From the NCBI RefSeq assembly GCF_026239555.1, contig NZ_JAPIVP010000009.1, positions 62,001 through 126,000 on the forward strand: a stretch of 64,000 nt of DNA. The letters are read 5' to 3'. Each line of letters begins with the position of its first letter. Position 1 is the first letter of the stretch. Below, piece by piece: positions 43,457 through 51,932 of this stretch. Both the position numbers and the translations under genes were made by a program. The DNA is from Pedobacter sp. PF22-3. Its GTDB lineage: Bacteria; Bacteroidota; Bacteroidia; Sphingobacteriales; Sphingobacteriaceae. The notes under the pieces were generated by a model, which saw only the letters and a program-made list of their open reading frames with translations, had not been told where the DNA came from and ran no database searches.

Positions 43457-43554
43457 CCTGGTGATATAAGTATCTTTTATTGTTTTACAGTTTCAAACTT
43501 TGACCTGGCACATCTGCAGTTTTATCCAGGTATTACAGTCCGATCTATTGTGCT

Positions 43555-43764
43555 CTAAATATACAATGTTCAATTTATATGGCTTAAATATTGAACAGCA
43601 ATTTATGCAGCTATGATTTTTATCTGATGCATAATTACACTAAAAAAGAATATATGGCTGTGCACTTCGTTCAATAACTCCTCCCCAAGTATCTCGTTAG
43701 GGGTTAATAGCAGCGCAATGTTTCCTGTTCCGGATTCCGAACTGCTAAAAAATAATCTTAACAT
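43555..43764 (-). CDS. Possible small ORF (69 aa), low support
   Basis: In the 385-base gap between the HEAT and DUF421 genes the minus strand has an open frame starting MLRLFFSSSESGTGNIALLL and continuing TPNEILGEELLNEV. The first half is protein-like; the second half is Cys- and aromatic-rich and less convincing. There is no recognised family, signal or clear ribosome-binding site. The rest of 43457-43841 shows nothing. Confidence 0.25.
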
Positions 43765-43841
43765 GGAATATACCAAGCGAGACTTTTAAAATGTAAGATA
43801 CAAGCATTAAGAAATCCTGAGCCGGTTTACCGGTGAAAGTG

Positions 43842-44528
43842 CTATTTAATACGCTTATCGCTAATTGCGGCTACCCATTCCTCTTTGTTACAACGGCTGC
43901 AAGGCTGTTGGCGCACTAAGTGCAAAACTTCTGCACAATGTGTGCAGGCATAAAGTCCGGGTTCAGCAATCACTTTCGATTTCTTATTGTATAGTTTTGG
44001 ATAGATGGGCAAGCCCGGTTTTACCCCTTGATCGTCAAAAAAAAGAAAACTGACCTGGCCGTTGGTTTCGAGCAATGCCGTTCTCACCTGGCCAACATGT
44101 TCAATGCCCTGTACCCTCATTTCAGCAAAAAATTCATCCTGTGCAAAGTTCGCATCTCCTTCTTCACTCATCGTAAACCTGCCATTTTCAACAATATACA
44201 TCGGTATACCTTCCAGGATGTTCTCTACTTTCTGGTACTTGGCCGCAAAAAAAGTAATAATCCTGTAAACCAATAGAATGACAAAAAAAACCAGTACTGA
44301 TGGAATGATGGCCGATTCACCGTTCAACATGGGGTCGCCGGCGGCGCTACCAAGCGCAATAATAATGGCCACCTCGAAGATACTGAGCTGCCGAACGCCT
44401 TTTTTACCGGTAGACCGCAGGAATATCAGTACCAGGGCAAACATAATAACGGTACGCATGCCAATTTCGAACGCAATTGTGAGGTCAAGATCATTTAGAA
44501 ATATGTTTTTCCAGTCGAAGGGAGTCAT
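43842..44528 (-). CDS. DUF421 (YetF/YcaP-like) membrane protein with C-terminal zinc-ribbon extension
   Basis: This is a 228-residue protein. Three N-terminal helices (about 20-37, 50-65, 75-97) are followed by the cytoplasmic DUF421 domain with VENILEGIPMYIVENG (102-116), and DEFFAEMRVQGIEHVGQVRTALLETNGQVSF (split here only by position, 131-161). A tail beyond the usual domain has Cys195, Cys198, Cys210 and Cys213 (CTHC and CSRC), a zinc-ribbon-like knuckle pair. The family's role is unknown, with stress and spore-envelope links elsewhere. Confidence 0.88.
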   Translation of the reverse strand: MTPFDWKNIFLNDLDLTIAFEIGMRTVIMFALVLIFLRSTGKKGVRQLSIFEVAIIIALGSAAGDPMLNGESAIIPSVLVFFVILLVYRIITFFAAKYQKVENILEGIPMYIVENGRFTMSEEGDANFAQDEFFAEMRVQGIEHVGQVRTALLETNGQVSFLFFDDQGVKPGLPIYPKLYNKKSKVIAEPGLYACTHCAEVLHLVRQQPCSRCNKEEWVAAISDKRIK

Positions 44529-45244
44529 AATAATCGATTAAGTTTTAGGTTGGATTTAGTAATGTTTTAATCACTTTTTATACTGGGCACTTTTAAAAAA
44601 TGATCTTATTGAATGTAAAATGTGACGGCCATTAAGCTATCATAACTCAATGGTTATGCACTCTTCCTCTTAACATGAAATGGCCGGAAAGGTTTACGCA
44701 TTGTTATTAAAAGCATTTGAATTTGCAAAAAAACACTTTTAACAATGGATATTTCTAAAAATTGCTTTCATTTCTGTTGAAAATGATGGAAGCCCGGCTT
44801 TAAAATCCCGATCAGATCAGGTTTATTTCTAAACCGATCTGGTGTTATGAATGAATATGATGTTCGTGAAAAGACTTAGCTATAGCTAAGGATTTGGATT
44901 AGGTAATTGAAAAGTTAAAATGGTAGTGAAACAAAATGCATTGGCATAGATGTCACAAACCAAAAGATTCATTCTTATCAACAAGTCCCTTCCGCCCTGC
45001 AACCCAAATAGTTTTGCCGGCCGGGCCAACTAAACCTGACCGGAACGAAGACGAAGCAGAGCATAACAAAGCGAAGAGGTACTGTATTGAGCTATTAATA
45101 CTTTACCTGATTTCCAAAGAGATGCATATCATTCGATTATTAACATATGGAGTCATCTTAATGATTTTTTTGATTCACCTGTTTCTAAGTAAATTTATTC
45201 TGGTTAGTATAAAACCGAATGATAAGTGTTTACGTATGTTTTAA
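44529..45244. other. Long intergenic region (no supported gene)
   Basis: The region contains an imperfect hairpin AGATC-A-GGTTT/AAACC-GATCT (44814-44840) and a perfect 16-bp palindrome CTTAGCTATAGCTAAG (44875-44890). A 102-codon frame at 44936-45244 has an unconvincing N-terminal half; its last 40 residues (from ATG 45122) are hydrophobic (IIRLLTYGVILMIFLIHLFL). It ends abutting the RNA element at 45245. I do not call it a gene. Confidence 0.35.
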
Positions 45245-45337
45245 TGTAGGGGGTGAGAGTCCTACACAGGCGAAAGCTTGAGAGCGTTAATTTAGATTGA
45301 GGGGTTAATTATGGATATAATTAATCCCCTTTTTTTG
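45245..45337 (+). ncRNA. Duplicated structured small RNA candidate, copy 1
   Basis: Hairpin 1 has TGTAGG (45245-45250) paired with CCTACA (45261-45266) around GGGTGAGAGT. Hairpin 2 is CAGGC-GAAA-GCTTG, a GNRA loop. An unpaired GAGAGCGTTAATTTAGATT follows. The 3' end is a terminator, GGGGTTAATTAT...ATAATTAATCCCC, followed by seven T. The conserved upstream blocks are AAAACCG and TTTACGTA, separated by 11 bases. Copy 2 is at 57854-57949. Function unknown. Confidence 0.7.
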
Positions 45338-45582
45338 GTACCGGAACTGGTATACACCAAATAAAAGCCCGGAAATTTTATTTCAGATAGGTTTGCTTTT
45401 ATTAGCGGGTATCTGCCACAGAACTCACTATCTGTATCTCCATAGCATCATATTTGTCCGTATTAATTCAATACGGGTAAAAACCGCACTATTACACCGT
45501 CCAGCCAATAATCAGCACTATTTTTAGCCTTAATTTTAAATTGATCATCGATGTGGGCAAATATTTGGCAGTTCCAGCTTCA

Positions 45583-47190
45583 TCAACGTTCATCTGTAAA
45601 TTTAATTTCCATAATCTTTTGTTCAAACTGCTCCGGAGGCACCAGCGCTTTTGCTTTCATACGGGCTTTGTAGGTATAAACCGTATTTACCGTATAATCC
45701 AATATGCGGGCAATGGTTTCCGTATCAGTTACCCCTAAACGGATAAGCGCAAAAATACGTAGCGATGCGGTAAGCATTTCCCCTTCCTTTAGCTCAATCT
45801 GTTCGTCGGCTCTTAAAAGTGCATTAAATGAAGAAACGAAATTGGGGAAAAGGGTTAAAAAGACACTGTCCAGTGTACCAAACAACTGGATTTTCTCTTT
45901 TTGGATGTGTACATTTCCCAATACCTGGGTGGCATCCTGATATTTTCCTAATTTAATATTGTGCTGCGCTTTTCGTTTTACTTTATCGAGCGTTTCGATG
46001 TAGGAAGAACAGGTTTTAAAGAACAGGCCAATAAGTTCTTCCTTAATCCGTGATGATTCCCATAGCTTGCCATTTACATCTTCAAGTTCTGTATTCTTCT
46101 CTGTAATGATCAGATCGTTCTGTTCAATCCGGATCATCTGTTTGCGGAAAAGCACCAATTGAAAAAGCAAAACTATGGCCACCAGAATAAATAACACAAT
46201 TCCAATCCAAAGCATTTCTTTTTCATGCTGTTTTTCCTCTATCAACCTGCTCGCAATGAGCGGCAGTACCGATTCTATCTGTGCTGCCCTGTTTCTGGTT
46301 CCATAGAAAGCGGCATTACCCAGCGCCTCCTGCATACACACATAAGCATCATCATTCCTGTTCATTTTAAACAATTCCTGCCCCAGTAAAAATATGGCAA
46401 AGGTTTCTTTTGTTGCCGAGCGGATATCGTTGATGGCCGCAAGTGTGAGTAACATTAATTTATCCTTACCTGAATAAGCATGACTAATTCTGGTGGCGAT
46501 AATCGCAATCTGGTGCTCGGATAAATTGTGATTCAATAAATAGCGGTAATAAAATTCTGCATCTGGCTGCTTATTTTGCCCGGAACCCTGCAAAAAAGCA
46601 AGGTTAATGGTTTTTTCAAGCTCACCCGGATCAATCAAACTCCCCGCCTTTTCAAATTCTTTTCGGGCAGCCTTACGGTAGTCTGTGGCATAATATGCAT
46701 CATTATTGTAAGCCGCAATTTCGTCGAAAAGCATGCCACGTAAATTCAGATAGTCATAATGAAATTTACCCGTCCCCCCAAGCGTATCTATTTCAGCAAT
46801 GGTTTCAAAAGCCTCCTTATAAAAGCCAGACTTCACCAAAACTGTTGCCAGTCCCATCTGGCTTTGAATGAGGTATTGTTTATTGTTCAGCTTTTTTGAA
46901 AGCGCAACTAATTTATTGGCGTTTGTAATGGCAGAGTCGAAACGGAAAGAACTATACTCATTAAATAAGGCAGACAACAATCTGTACCGCTCCTGGTACC
47001 GGGGCGTTGTGATGGCCGCAAGCTGGTTACGCAGTCTGGCAATTTTTTCTTCTTTTTGCCTGATATAATTGTTTTCTGTTGAAAGTTCCAACCTAAGCAC
47101 TTTCCATAAACTGTCTGCTTTTGAAGTTTGCGCCTGAACGGGAAAAATGTAAAAAAGCAGAATAATAATCGCAATAATTTTCTTTATCAT
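45583..47190 (-). CDS. DUF6377-type TPR sensor/transcriptional regulator of the adjacent PUL
   Basis: This is a 535-residue protein from ATG 47190, chosen because it starts a signal/anchor sequence MIKKIIAIIILLFYIFPVQAQ (an upstream extension of 33 codons is unlikely). A periplasmic helical TPR-like part (about 25-300) is followed by a transmembrane helix near 330-350 and a coiled-coil linker. The C-terminus is a LuxR-like helix-turn-helix (LGVTDTETIARILDYTVNTVYTYKARMKAKA). DUF6377 proteins often sit beside SusC/D loci as regulators. It is divergent from the GH43 gene, separated by a dyad-rich promoter. Confidence 0.82.
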   Translation of the reverse strand: MIKKIIAIIILLFYIFPVQAQTSKADSLWKVLRLELSTENNYIRQKEEKIARLRNQLAAITTPRYQERYRLLSALFNEYSSFRFDSAITNANKLVALSKKLNNKQYLIQSQMGLATVLVKSGFYKEAFETIAEIDTLGGTGKFHYDYLNLRGMLFDEIAAYNNDAYYATDYRKAARKEFEKAGSLIDPGELEKTINLAFLQGSGQNKQPDAEFYYRYLLNHNLSEHQIAIIATRISHAYSGKDKLMLLTLAAINDIRSATKETFAIFLLGQELFKMNRNDDAYVCMQEALGNAAFYGTRNRAAQIESVLPLIASRLIEEKQHEKEMLWIGIVLFILVAIVLLFQLVLFRKQMIRIEQNDLIITEKNTELEDVNGKLWESSRIKEELIGLFFKTCSSYIETLDKVKRKAQHNIKLGKYQDATQVLGNVHIQKEKIQLFGTLDSVFLTLFPNFVSSFNALLRADEQIELKEGEMLTASLRIFALIRLGVTDTETIARILDYTVNTVYTYKARMKAKALVPPEQFEQKIMEIKFTDER

Positions 47191-47415
47191 CAATAATGCT
47201 GTTGGCCTGCGGCTCGATATATAAACATACAATAAATTATGATTTAAGCTAAATGCTGTTTCCATATCGTGTTTCAAAACCAGTCGCACAGCATTTATCT
47301 CCCCTGAACCCTGAAAAAAAGTCTTGATTTTAAAAGCATTATCAATTCATAAAGCGTTTTATTTCAGTCATTTAAAATCCATCTGGTTTTGATTTACATG
47401 GAAGTGGGTTTCAAA

Positions 47416-47474
47416 TTGAAATGATAGCGTTTTTTGATCGCTACTTTTGGCTAACCAAATAACGATCATTTCAA
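47416..47474 (+). promoter_or_regulatory. GH43 promoter flanked by a perfect 10-bp inverted repeat with nested dyads
   Basis: TACTTTTG (47442-47449) matches the TAnnTTTG -7 box. TTGAAATGAT (47416-47425), overlapping a possible -33 TTG, is the exact inverse of ATCATTTCAA (47465-47474), which lies just before the start codon at 47479. Inside lie TGATCG/CGATCA (47435-47440/47463-47468) and TTTGG-CTAA-CCAAA (47446-47459). These are candidate operators for the divergent regulator. Confidence 0.6.
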
Positions 47475-47478
47475 CTTT

Positions 47479-48582
47479 ATGAGAAACAGATTTTTTATCC
47501 TGATGGCAGTAGGGCTTCCGCTCTTAACCACAGCCTGTCAGAAAACTTCTCAGGGAGATACGGTTCTCACCACACAGGGCACAGCAGTAAAGTATTTTCA
47601 GAATCCATTGCTCAATGGCGATCATGCGGATCCTTTTGTAACCCAGAAAGACGGAAACTATTATTTTTTGTCTACTAAAGGCAACCGTGTAGCCATCGCA
47701 AAAACAAAAGCCATGTCTCAACTCGCTGAAGCTACGGAAACCACGGTTTGGACCCCACCCGAAAATACCGATCACTCAGCCGACCTATGGGCGCCGGAGT
47801 TGCATTTTTTAGCGGGCAAATGGTATATTTATGTTGCCGCAGCACAAAAGGGTGTAGACGATAGTAACCGCATGTTTGTATTGGAAAATGAAAACGCCGA
47901 TCCCACACAGGGTAGCTGGAATTTCAAAGGTAAAATTGCCGATGCGGCAAATGATCAGTGGGCGATAGATGGTTCTGTTGTTACAGTAGGCGGTAAAAAC
48001 TATTTCGTCTGGTCGGGCTGGGAAAATCCAGCAGAGAAATATAAACAATATATTTACCTCGCGCCCATGTCTAATCCCTGGACCATCAGCGGACCGCGAA
48101 TCAAAATCTCCTCACCAACAAACGACTGGGAAAAATGGGAACCCACTTTTCTTGGCGCAGGCGTAAACGAAGGACCGGTTATGCTACAACGCGACGCCAA
48201 CAGCCCCTTATTTATTATTTTCTCGGCCAGCCGTTACAGCAGTGACAATTACTGCCTGGCACAAATCCAGTTGAAAACCGGCAGCGACCCGGCAGTTGCA
48301 GAAAACTGGATCAACAAAAAACAGGTATTTGTAAGGAGTGATAAAAATGCGGTTTACGGGCTCGGGCATAATGGTTTTTTCACCAGTAGCAACAGGGATG
48401 ATAACGGCACGTTGAAAACCGAAAATTGGTTTATCTATCATGCACGCAGTATGCCAAATGATCCTGGTCAGGCCAGAACGACCAGAATGCAGCAACTTTC
48501 CTGGAAGGCAGATGGATCACCCGATTTCGGAACCGCCATCAGTACGGGGATCAAGCTTTCCTGTCCCATCAACGAACAATAG
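47479..48582 (+). CDS. Glycoside hydrolase family 43 lipoprotein
   Basis: This is a 367-residue predicted surface or periplasmic lipoprotein (signal ending LTTAC, Cys20). The five-bladed propeller fold of GH43 is supported by the catalytic base Asp51 in NGDHADPFV, the pKa-tuning Asp164 in WAIDGSV and the acid Glu231 in NEGPVML. ADLWAPELHF (101-110) and GHNGFF are further typical elements. Members act on alpha-L-arabinofuranosides or beta-xylosides; which one cannot be decided here. It heads the presumed operon GH43-SusC-SusD. Confidence 0.92.
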   Translation: MRNRFFILMAVGLPLLTTACQKTSQGDTVLTTQGTAVKYFQNPLLNGDHADPFVTQKDGNYYFLSTKGNRVAIAKTKAMSQLAEATETTVWTPPENTDHSADLWAPELHFLAGKWYIYVAAAQKGVDDSNRMFVLENENADPTQGSWNFKGKIADAANDQWAIDGSVVTVGGKNYFVWSGWENPAEKYKQYIYLAPMSNPWTISGPRIKISSPTNDWEKWEPTFLGAGVNEGPVMLQRDANSPLFIIFSASRYSSDNYCLAQIQLKTGSDPAVAENWINKKQVFVRSDKNAVYGLGHNGFFTSSNRDDNGTLKTENWFIYHARSMPNDPGQARTTRMQQLSWKADGSPDFGTAISTGIKLSCPINEQ

Positions 48583-48775
48583 GCTAATGCATACCATCCG
48601 TTTTGTACTGTGCCGCTAAAGCGGCAAGAGGGATCCGTTTTGTCTTTTTTTTCTAAAACTCACTAACCAGATCTATAATTTATGACACCAAAAAAAGCTG
48701 TGGTCATCCAAAAGACCAAGTCCTATCTGCCACCCAATTTTAAACCAGTAATTGAAAAAAACAACTAAACCAGCT

Positions 48776-51700
48776 ATGAGAAAACTTTTACATGATTATA
48801 AGGGAAGCACTGCTGCCGGAACCCTTGGTTTCCGTACGATGTGCTTCATGATGATCATCTGTTGTTGTTCCGCTGCCCTCGCGCATGCCAACACAGATAA
48901 AAAAACCCGTCCGTACATATTATCTGCTAAAAACCTCCGGAAAGATATTGAAGTAAGGGGAAGTGTAACCGATACCAGCGGAGTCGGCCTGCCGGGCGTA
49001 GTAATAAGCGTAAAAGGCCGCAACGGCTTTGGTACAGTCACAGATGTTAATGGCGGCTACCTGATCAAAGTTCCTGAAGATGCCACGCTGGTATATAGCA
49101 TGGTGGGTTTTATCCGTCAGGAAGTGGCCGTCAGTTCACGCGGATTTATTGCAGTCAAACTGCGCCAGAACCAGGCCATGTTAGAGGATGTGGTTGTAGT
49201 AGGCTATGGCACCCAGCAGAAAAACAATGTTACCGGTGCACTTACTTCCGTTAGTTCGAAAGAACTGCTGCGCACACCAACAGCCAGTTTAACCAACAGC
49301 CTTGCCGGACGTTTACCTGGTCTTTTAACCATACAGAGCAGTGGCGAGCCCGGAGCCGACGGCTCTGCACTCTACATCCGTGGGTTTGGCACCTATCAGG
49401 GCAAAAGCCCCCTCGTGCTGGTTGATGGGATCGAGAACAGTATCGACGGTATTGATGCGAACGATGTAGAAACGGTAAGCGTTTTAAAAGATGCAGCTGC
49501 CACAGCAGTTTACGGTATGAAGGGTGCAAATGGCGTGGTACTGGTTACGACTAAACGGGGAAAAACAGGTAAACCACTTATTTCACTTACCGCACAGACT
49601 TCGCAACAACGCCCGTTCAATATGCCAGAATACCTTGACTCATTTGATGCGCTCACCCTGTTCAGGGAAGCCCTGAACAATGATGGCTTGAATGCTAACC
49701 TCTACACGGATGCCTACCTGAATAAATTCCGCGACCGCAGTAACCCTACTTACCAGTACCTCTATCCAAATGTGAACTGGACAGAAGAACTGATCAAGCC
49801 CTCATCAATGATGAGCCAGGCTAACCTCAATGTCAACGGCGGTTCTTCAACGGCCCGGTACTTTGTATCTATGGCCTATCTAAAACAGGATGGATTGTAC
49901 AAATACGATGATCTGAATGCGTACAACATCAATGCGGTGATGAATAAGTACAATTTCAGAAGCAACATCGATATCGATCTTTTACCTACACTCAAGTTGG
50001 AGCTCAACCTTTCAGACATTGTTCGCGATCGCAACTATCCGACAGAAACGGCAAGCGCCTTCTGGTCTGAAATACGAAATACACCAGCCTATCTTTATCC
50101 TTTAACCAATCCTAACGGTTCGGTATCCGGGCAAAAAGATTCGCCAGCCAATCCTTACGGCCGTTTAACCCAGTTTGGATATGGACGTTTTTTCGAAAAC
50201 ACCTTGAGTTCGATTATCGGGTTTACCCTAAAACTGCCCTTTATTACCGAGGGACTGAGCTTTAGAACACGCTTTGCATACGATGCCCAGAACTTCAGAA
50301 ACATTACCCGGCAACGGAATTATTCTACTTACAGGTTTATTACCAACGAAAACGAAACAGACTTGAGCAAAGGCCGTTACGAAGAGCTGACCACGGGTGA
50401 TGGTTTGCTCGGTTTTAACATTGCTGCGAACGGCAGCCGCAAATCAACCTTTGAGAGTTACCTGAACTACGACCGGACCTTTGCGCAGAAACATGTGGTT
50501 TCGGGTATGCTCCGTTACAACCAATCGCAGAGTTTTTTGGCCACCGCCACTGCTGATGGCGCCATCGCTGCCTTACCCTATAAACAATTGGGCATAGTAG
50601 GTCGGGTTAATTATTCATTCGACAGGCGTTATGTACTGGAATTCGATGCGGGTTATAATGGTTCAGAGAACTTTATGAAAGGGCGGCGTATGGGCTTTTT
50701 CCCGGCAGCGTCTGCCGGCTGGATCATATCCAATGAGCAGTTTATGAAAGATTCTAAATTGGTAAGCCTATTGAAATTAAGGGGTTCTTATGGTATAGTT
50801 GGGGTTGATAACAGTGTTGGGCGTTTTGCGTACCTCAGTACCTGGCAAACCGGGAACGGCAGTGGCTATCGCTTTGGTTTGGCTGCCGATGGAGATGGCT
50901 ACTCCGGCGCACAGGAAAGTGCCACCGGAAATTCATTCCTCACCTGGGAACAGTCCAAAAAAACAAATATTGGTGTAGATTTCGAATTATTTAAAGGGCA
51001 GATCGCTTTTACCGGTGATGTTTTTACCGAAAGGCGCTCGCAGATTCTAACCACGGCAGCCATCATTCCAAATGTAACGGGTGTTCAAAATTTACCAGCA
51101 ATTAATGCCGGTATAGTAGATAACAAGGGCTTTGAAGGAGAAATTACCTTCCGCAAACGCTTCGGCAACCACAACCTGATGTTACGTGGCTCCTATTCGT
51201 ATGCCACCAACCGGATACAGTATGCTGCAGAGCCCACCTATGCCCTGCCATACCGAGGACTAAGAGGTACACAGATCAATGAAGCTTACGGCTTAACCGC
51301 TCTTGGCTTATTTAAAGATGCAGCAGATATCGCAGCAAGTCCTACCCAGCAATTCGGTGCCGTGCGCCCGGGTGATATCAAATACCTTGACCGAAACGGA
51401 GACGGTGTGATCAACAGCCAGGATGAAGGTTACCTGGGCCAGGTAACCACCCCAAAATCAATTTTGGGTTTAACGGTGTCCTATACTTACAAAAACTTTG
51501 ATCTGAATGTGCTTTTTCAGGGTGCTACCGGGGGCAAACTCTGGTTAACCGGTACTTCAGCCTGGGCTTTCGCCAGCAACAGCTCGGTACTGGCCGACTA
51601 TATGGATGGGCGTTGGACCACACAGAATCCTGACCCAAATGCCAAATGGCCACGATTATCTTCGTCCAACAATGTAAATAATAACCAAAACTCCACCTTC

Positions 51701-51928
51701 TGGCTACGGTCATCCAATTATGTACGCCTAAAAAACGTAGAGGTAGGTTACACACTGCCCAAAACCTGGATCAAAAAAATCGGACTCACCAATATCAGGG
51801 CCTTTGCCACCGGATCAAATATTTTTACTTGGTCTGAAATGAAGATTTTCGATCCGGAGCGAACCAATGGCTTTGGAGACTATCCTCAAATGCGCGTAAT
51901 CAACTTAGGAATAAATGCTTCATTGTAA
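48776..51928 (+). CDS. SusC/RagA-family TonB-linked outer-membrane transporter of the PUL
   Basis: This is a 1050-residue importer. I start at ATG 48776; a TTG 24 bases upstream is less likely. The long N-terminal signal region is MRKLLHDYKG...ALAHA. A carboxypeptidase-regulatory domain (about 50-125) includes VRGSVTDTSGVGLPGVVISVKG. The plug (about 135-270) includes LEDVVVVGYGTQQKNNVTGAL, PLVLVDGIENSIDGID and VSVLKDAAATAVYGMKGANG. The barrel ends INLGINASL. The SusD gene starts 5 bases after its stop, indicating a tightly coupled pair. It imports oligosaccharide with energy from TonB-ExbBD. Confidence 0.95.
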   Translation: MRKLLHDYKGSTAAGTLGFRTMCFMMIICCCSAALAHANTDKKTRPYILSAKNLRKDIEVRGSVTDTSGVGLPGVVISVKGRNGFGTVTDVNGGYLIKVPEDATLVYSMVGFIRQEVAVSSRGFIAVKLRQNQAMLEDVVVVGYGTQQKNNVTGALTSVSSKELLRTPTASLTNSLAGRLPGLLTIQSSGEPGADGSALYIRGFGTYQGKSPLVLVDGIENSIDGIDANDVETVSVLKDAAATAVYGMKGANGVVLVTTKRGKTGKPLISLTAQTSQQRPFNMPEYLDSFDALTLFREALNNDGLNANLYTDAYLNKFRDRSNPTYQYLYPNVNWTEELIKPSSMMSQANLNVNGGSSTARYFVSMAYLKQDGLYKYDDLNAYNINAVMNKYNFRSNIDIDLLPTLKLELNLSDIVRDRNYPTETASAFWSEIRNTPAYLYPLTNPNGSVSGQKDSPANPYGRLTQFGYGRFFENTLSSIIGFTLKLPFITEGLSFRTRFAYDAQNFRNITRQRNYSTYRFITNENETDLSKGRYEELTTGDGLLGFNIAANGSRKSTFESYLNYDRTFAQKHVVSGMLRYNQSQSFLATATADGAIAALPYKQLGIVGRVNYSFDRRYVLEFDAGYNGSENFMKGRRMGFFPAASAGWIISNEQFMKDSKLVSLLKLRGSYGIVGVDNSVGRFAYLSTWQTGNGSGYRFGLAADGDGYSGAQESATGNSFLTWEQSKKTNIGVDFELFKGQIAFTGDVFTERRSQILTTAAIIPNVTGVQNLPAINAGIVDNKGFEGEITFRKRFGNHNLMLRGSYSYATNRIQYAAEPTYALPYRGLRGTQINEAYGLTALGLFKDAADIAASPTQQFGAVRPGDIKYLDRNGDGVINSQDEGYLGQVTTPKSILGLTVSYTYKNFDLNVLFQGATGGKLWLTGTSAWAFASNSSVLADYMDGRWTTQNPDPNAKWPRLSSSNNVNNNQNSTFWLRSSNYVRLKNVEVGYTLPKTWIKKIGLTNIRAFATGSNIFTWSEMKIFDPERTNGFGDYPQMRVINLGINASL

Positions 51929-51932
51929 TCTC

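Noticed and set aside
44936-45244. 102-codon frame upstream of RNA copy 1
   Set aside because: The first 60 codons look like translated non-coding DNA; only a 40-residue hydrophobic end is protein-like, and no family resemblance or ribosome-binding site was seen.
45245-45337. RNA element considered as part of a group II intron because of the GGGTGAGAGTCC-like phrase
   Set aside because: The element ends in an intrinsic terminator after about 95 bases; no intron domains V/VI, no reverse transcriptase and no exon joining context are present.
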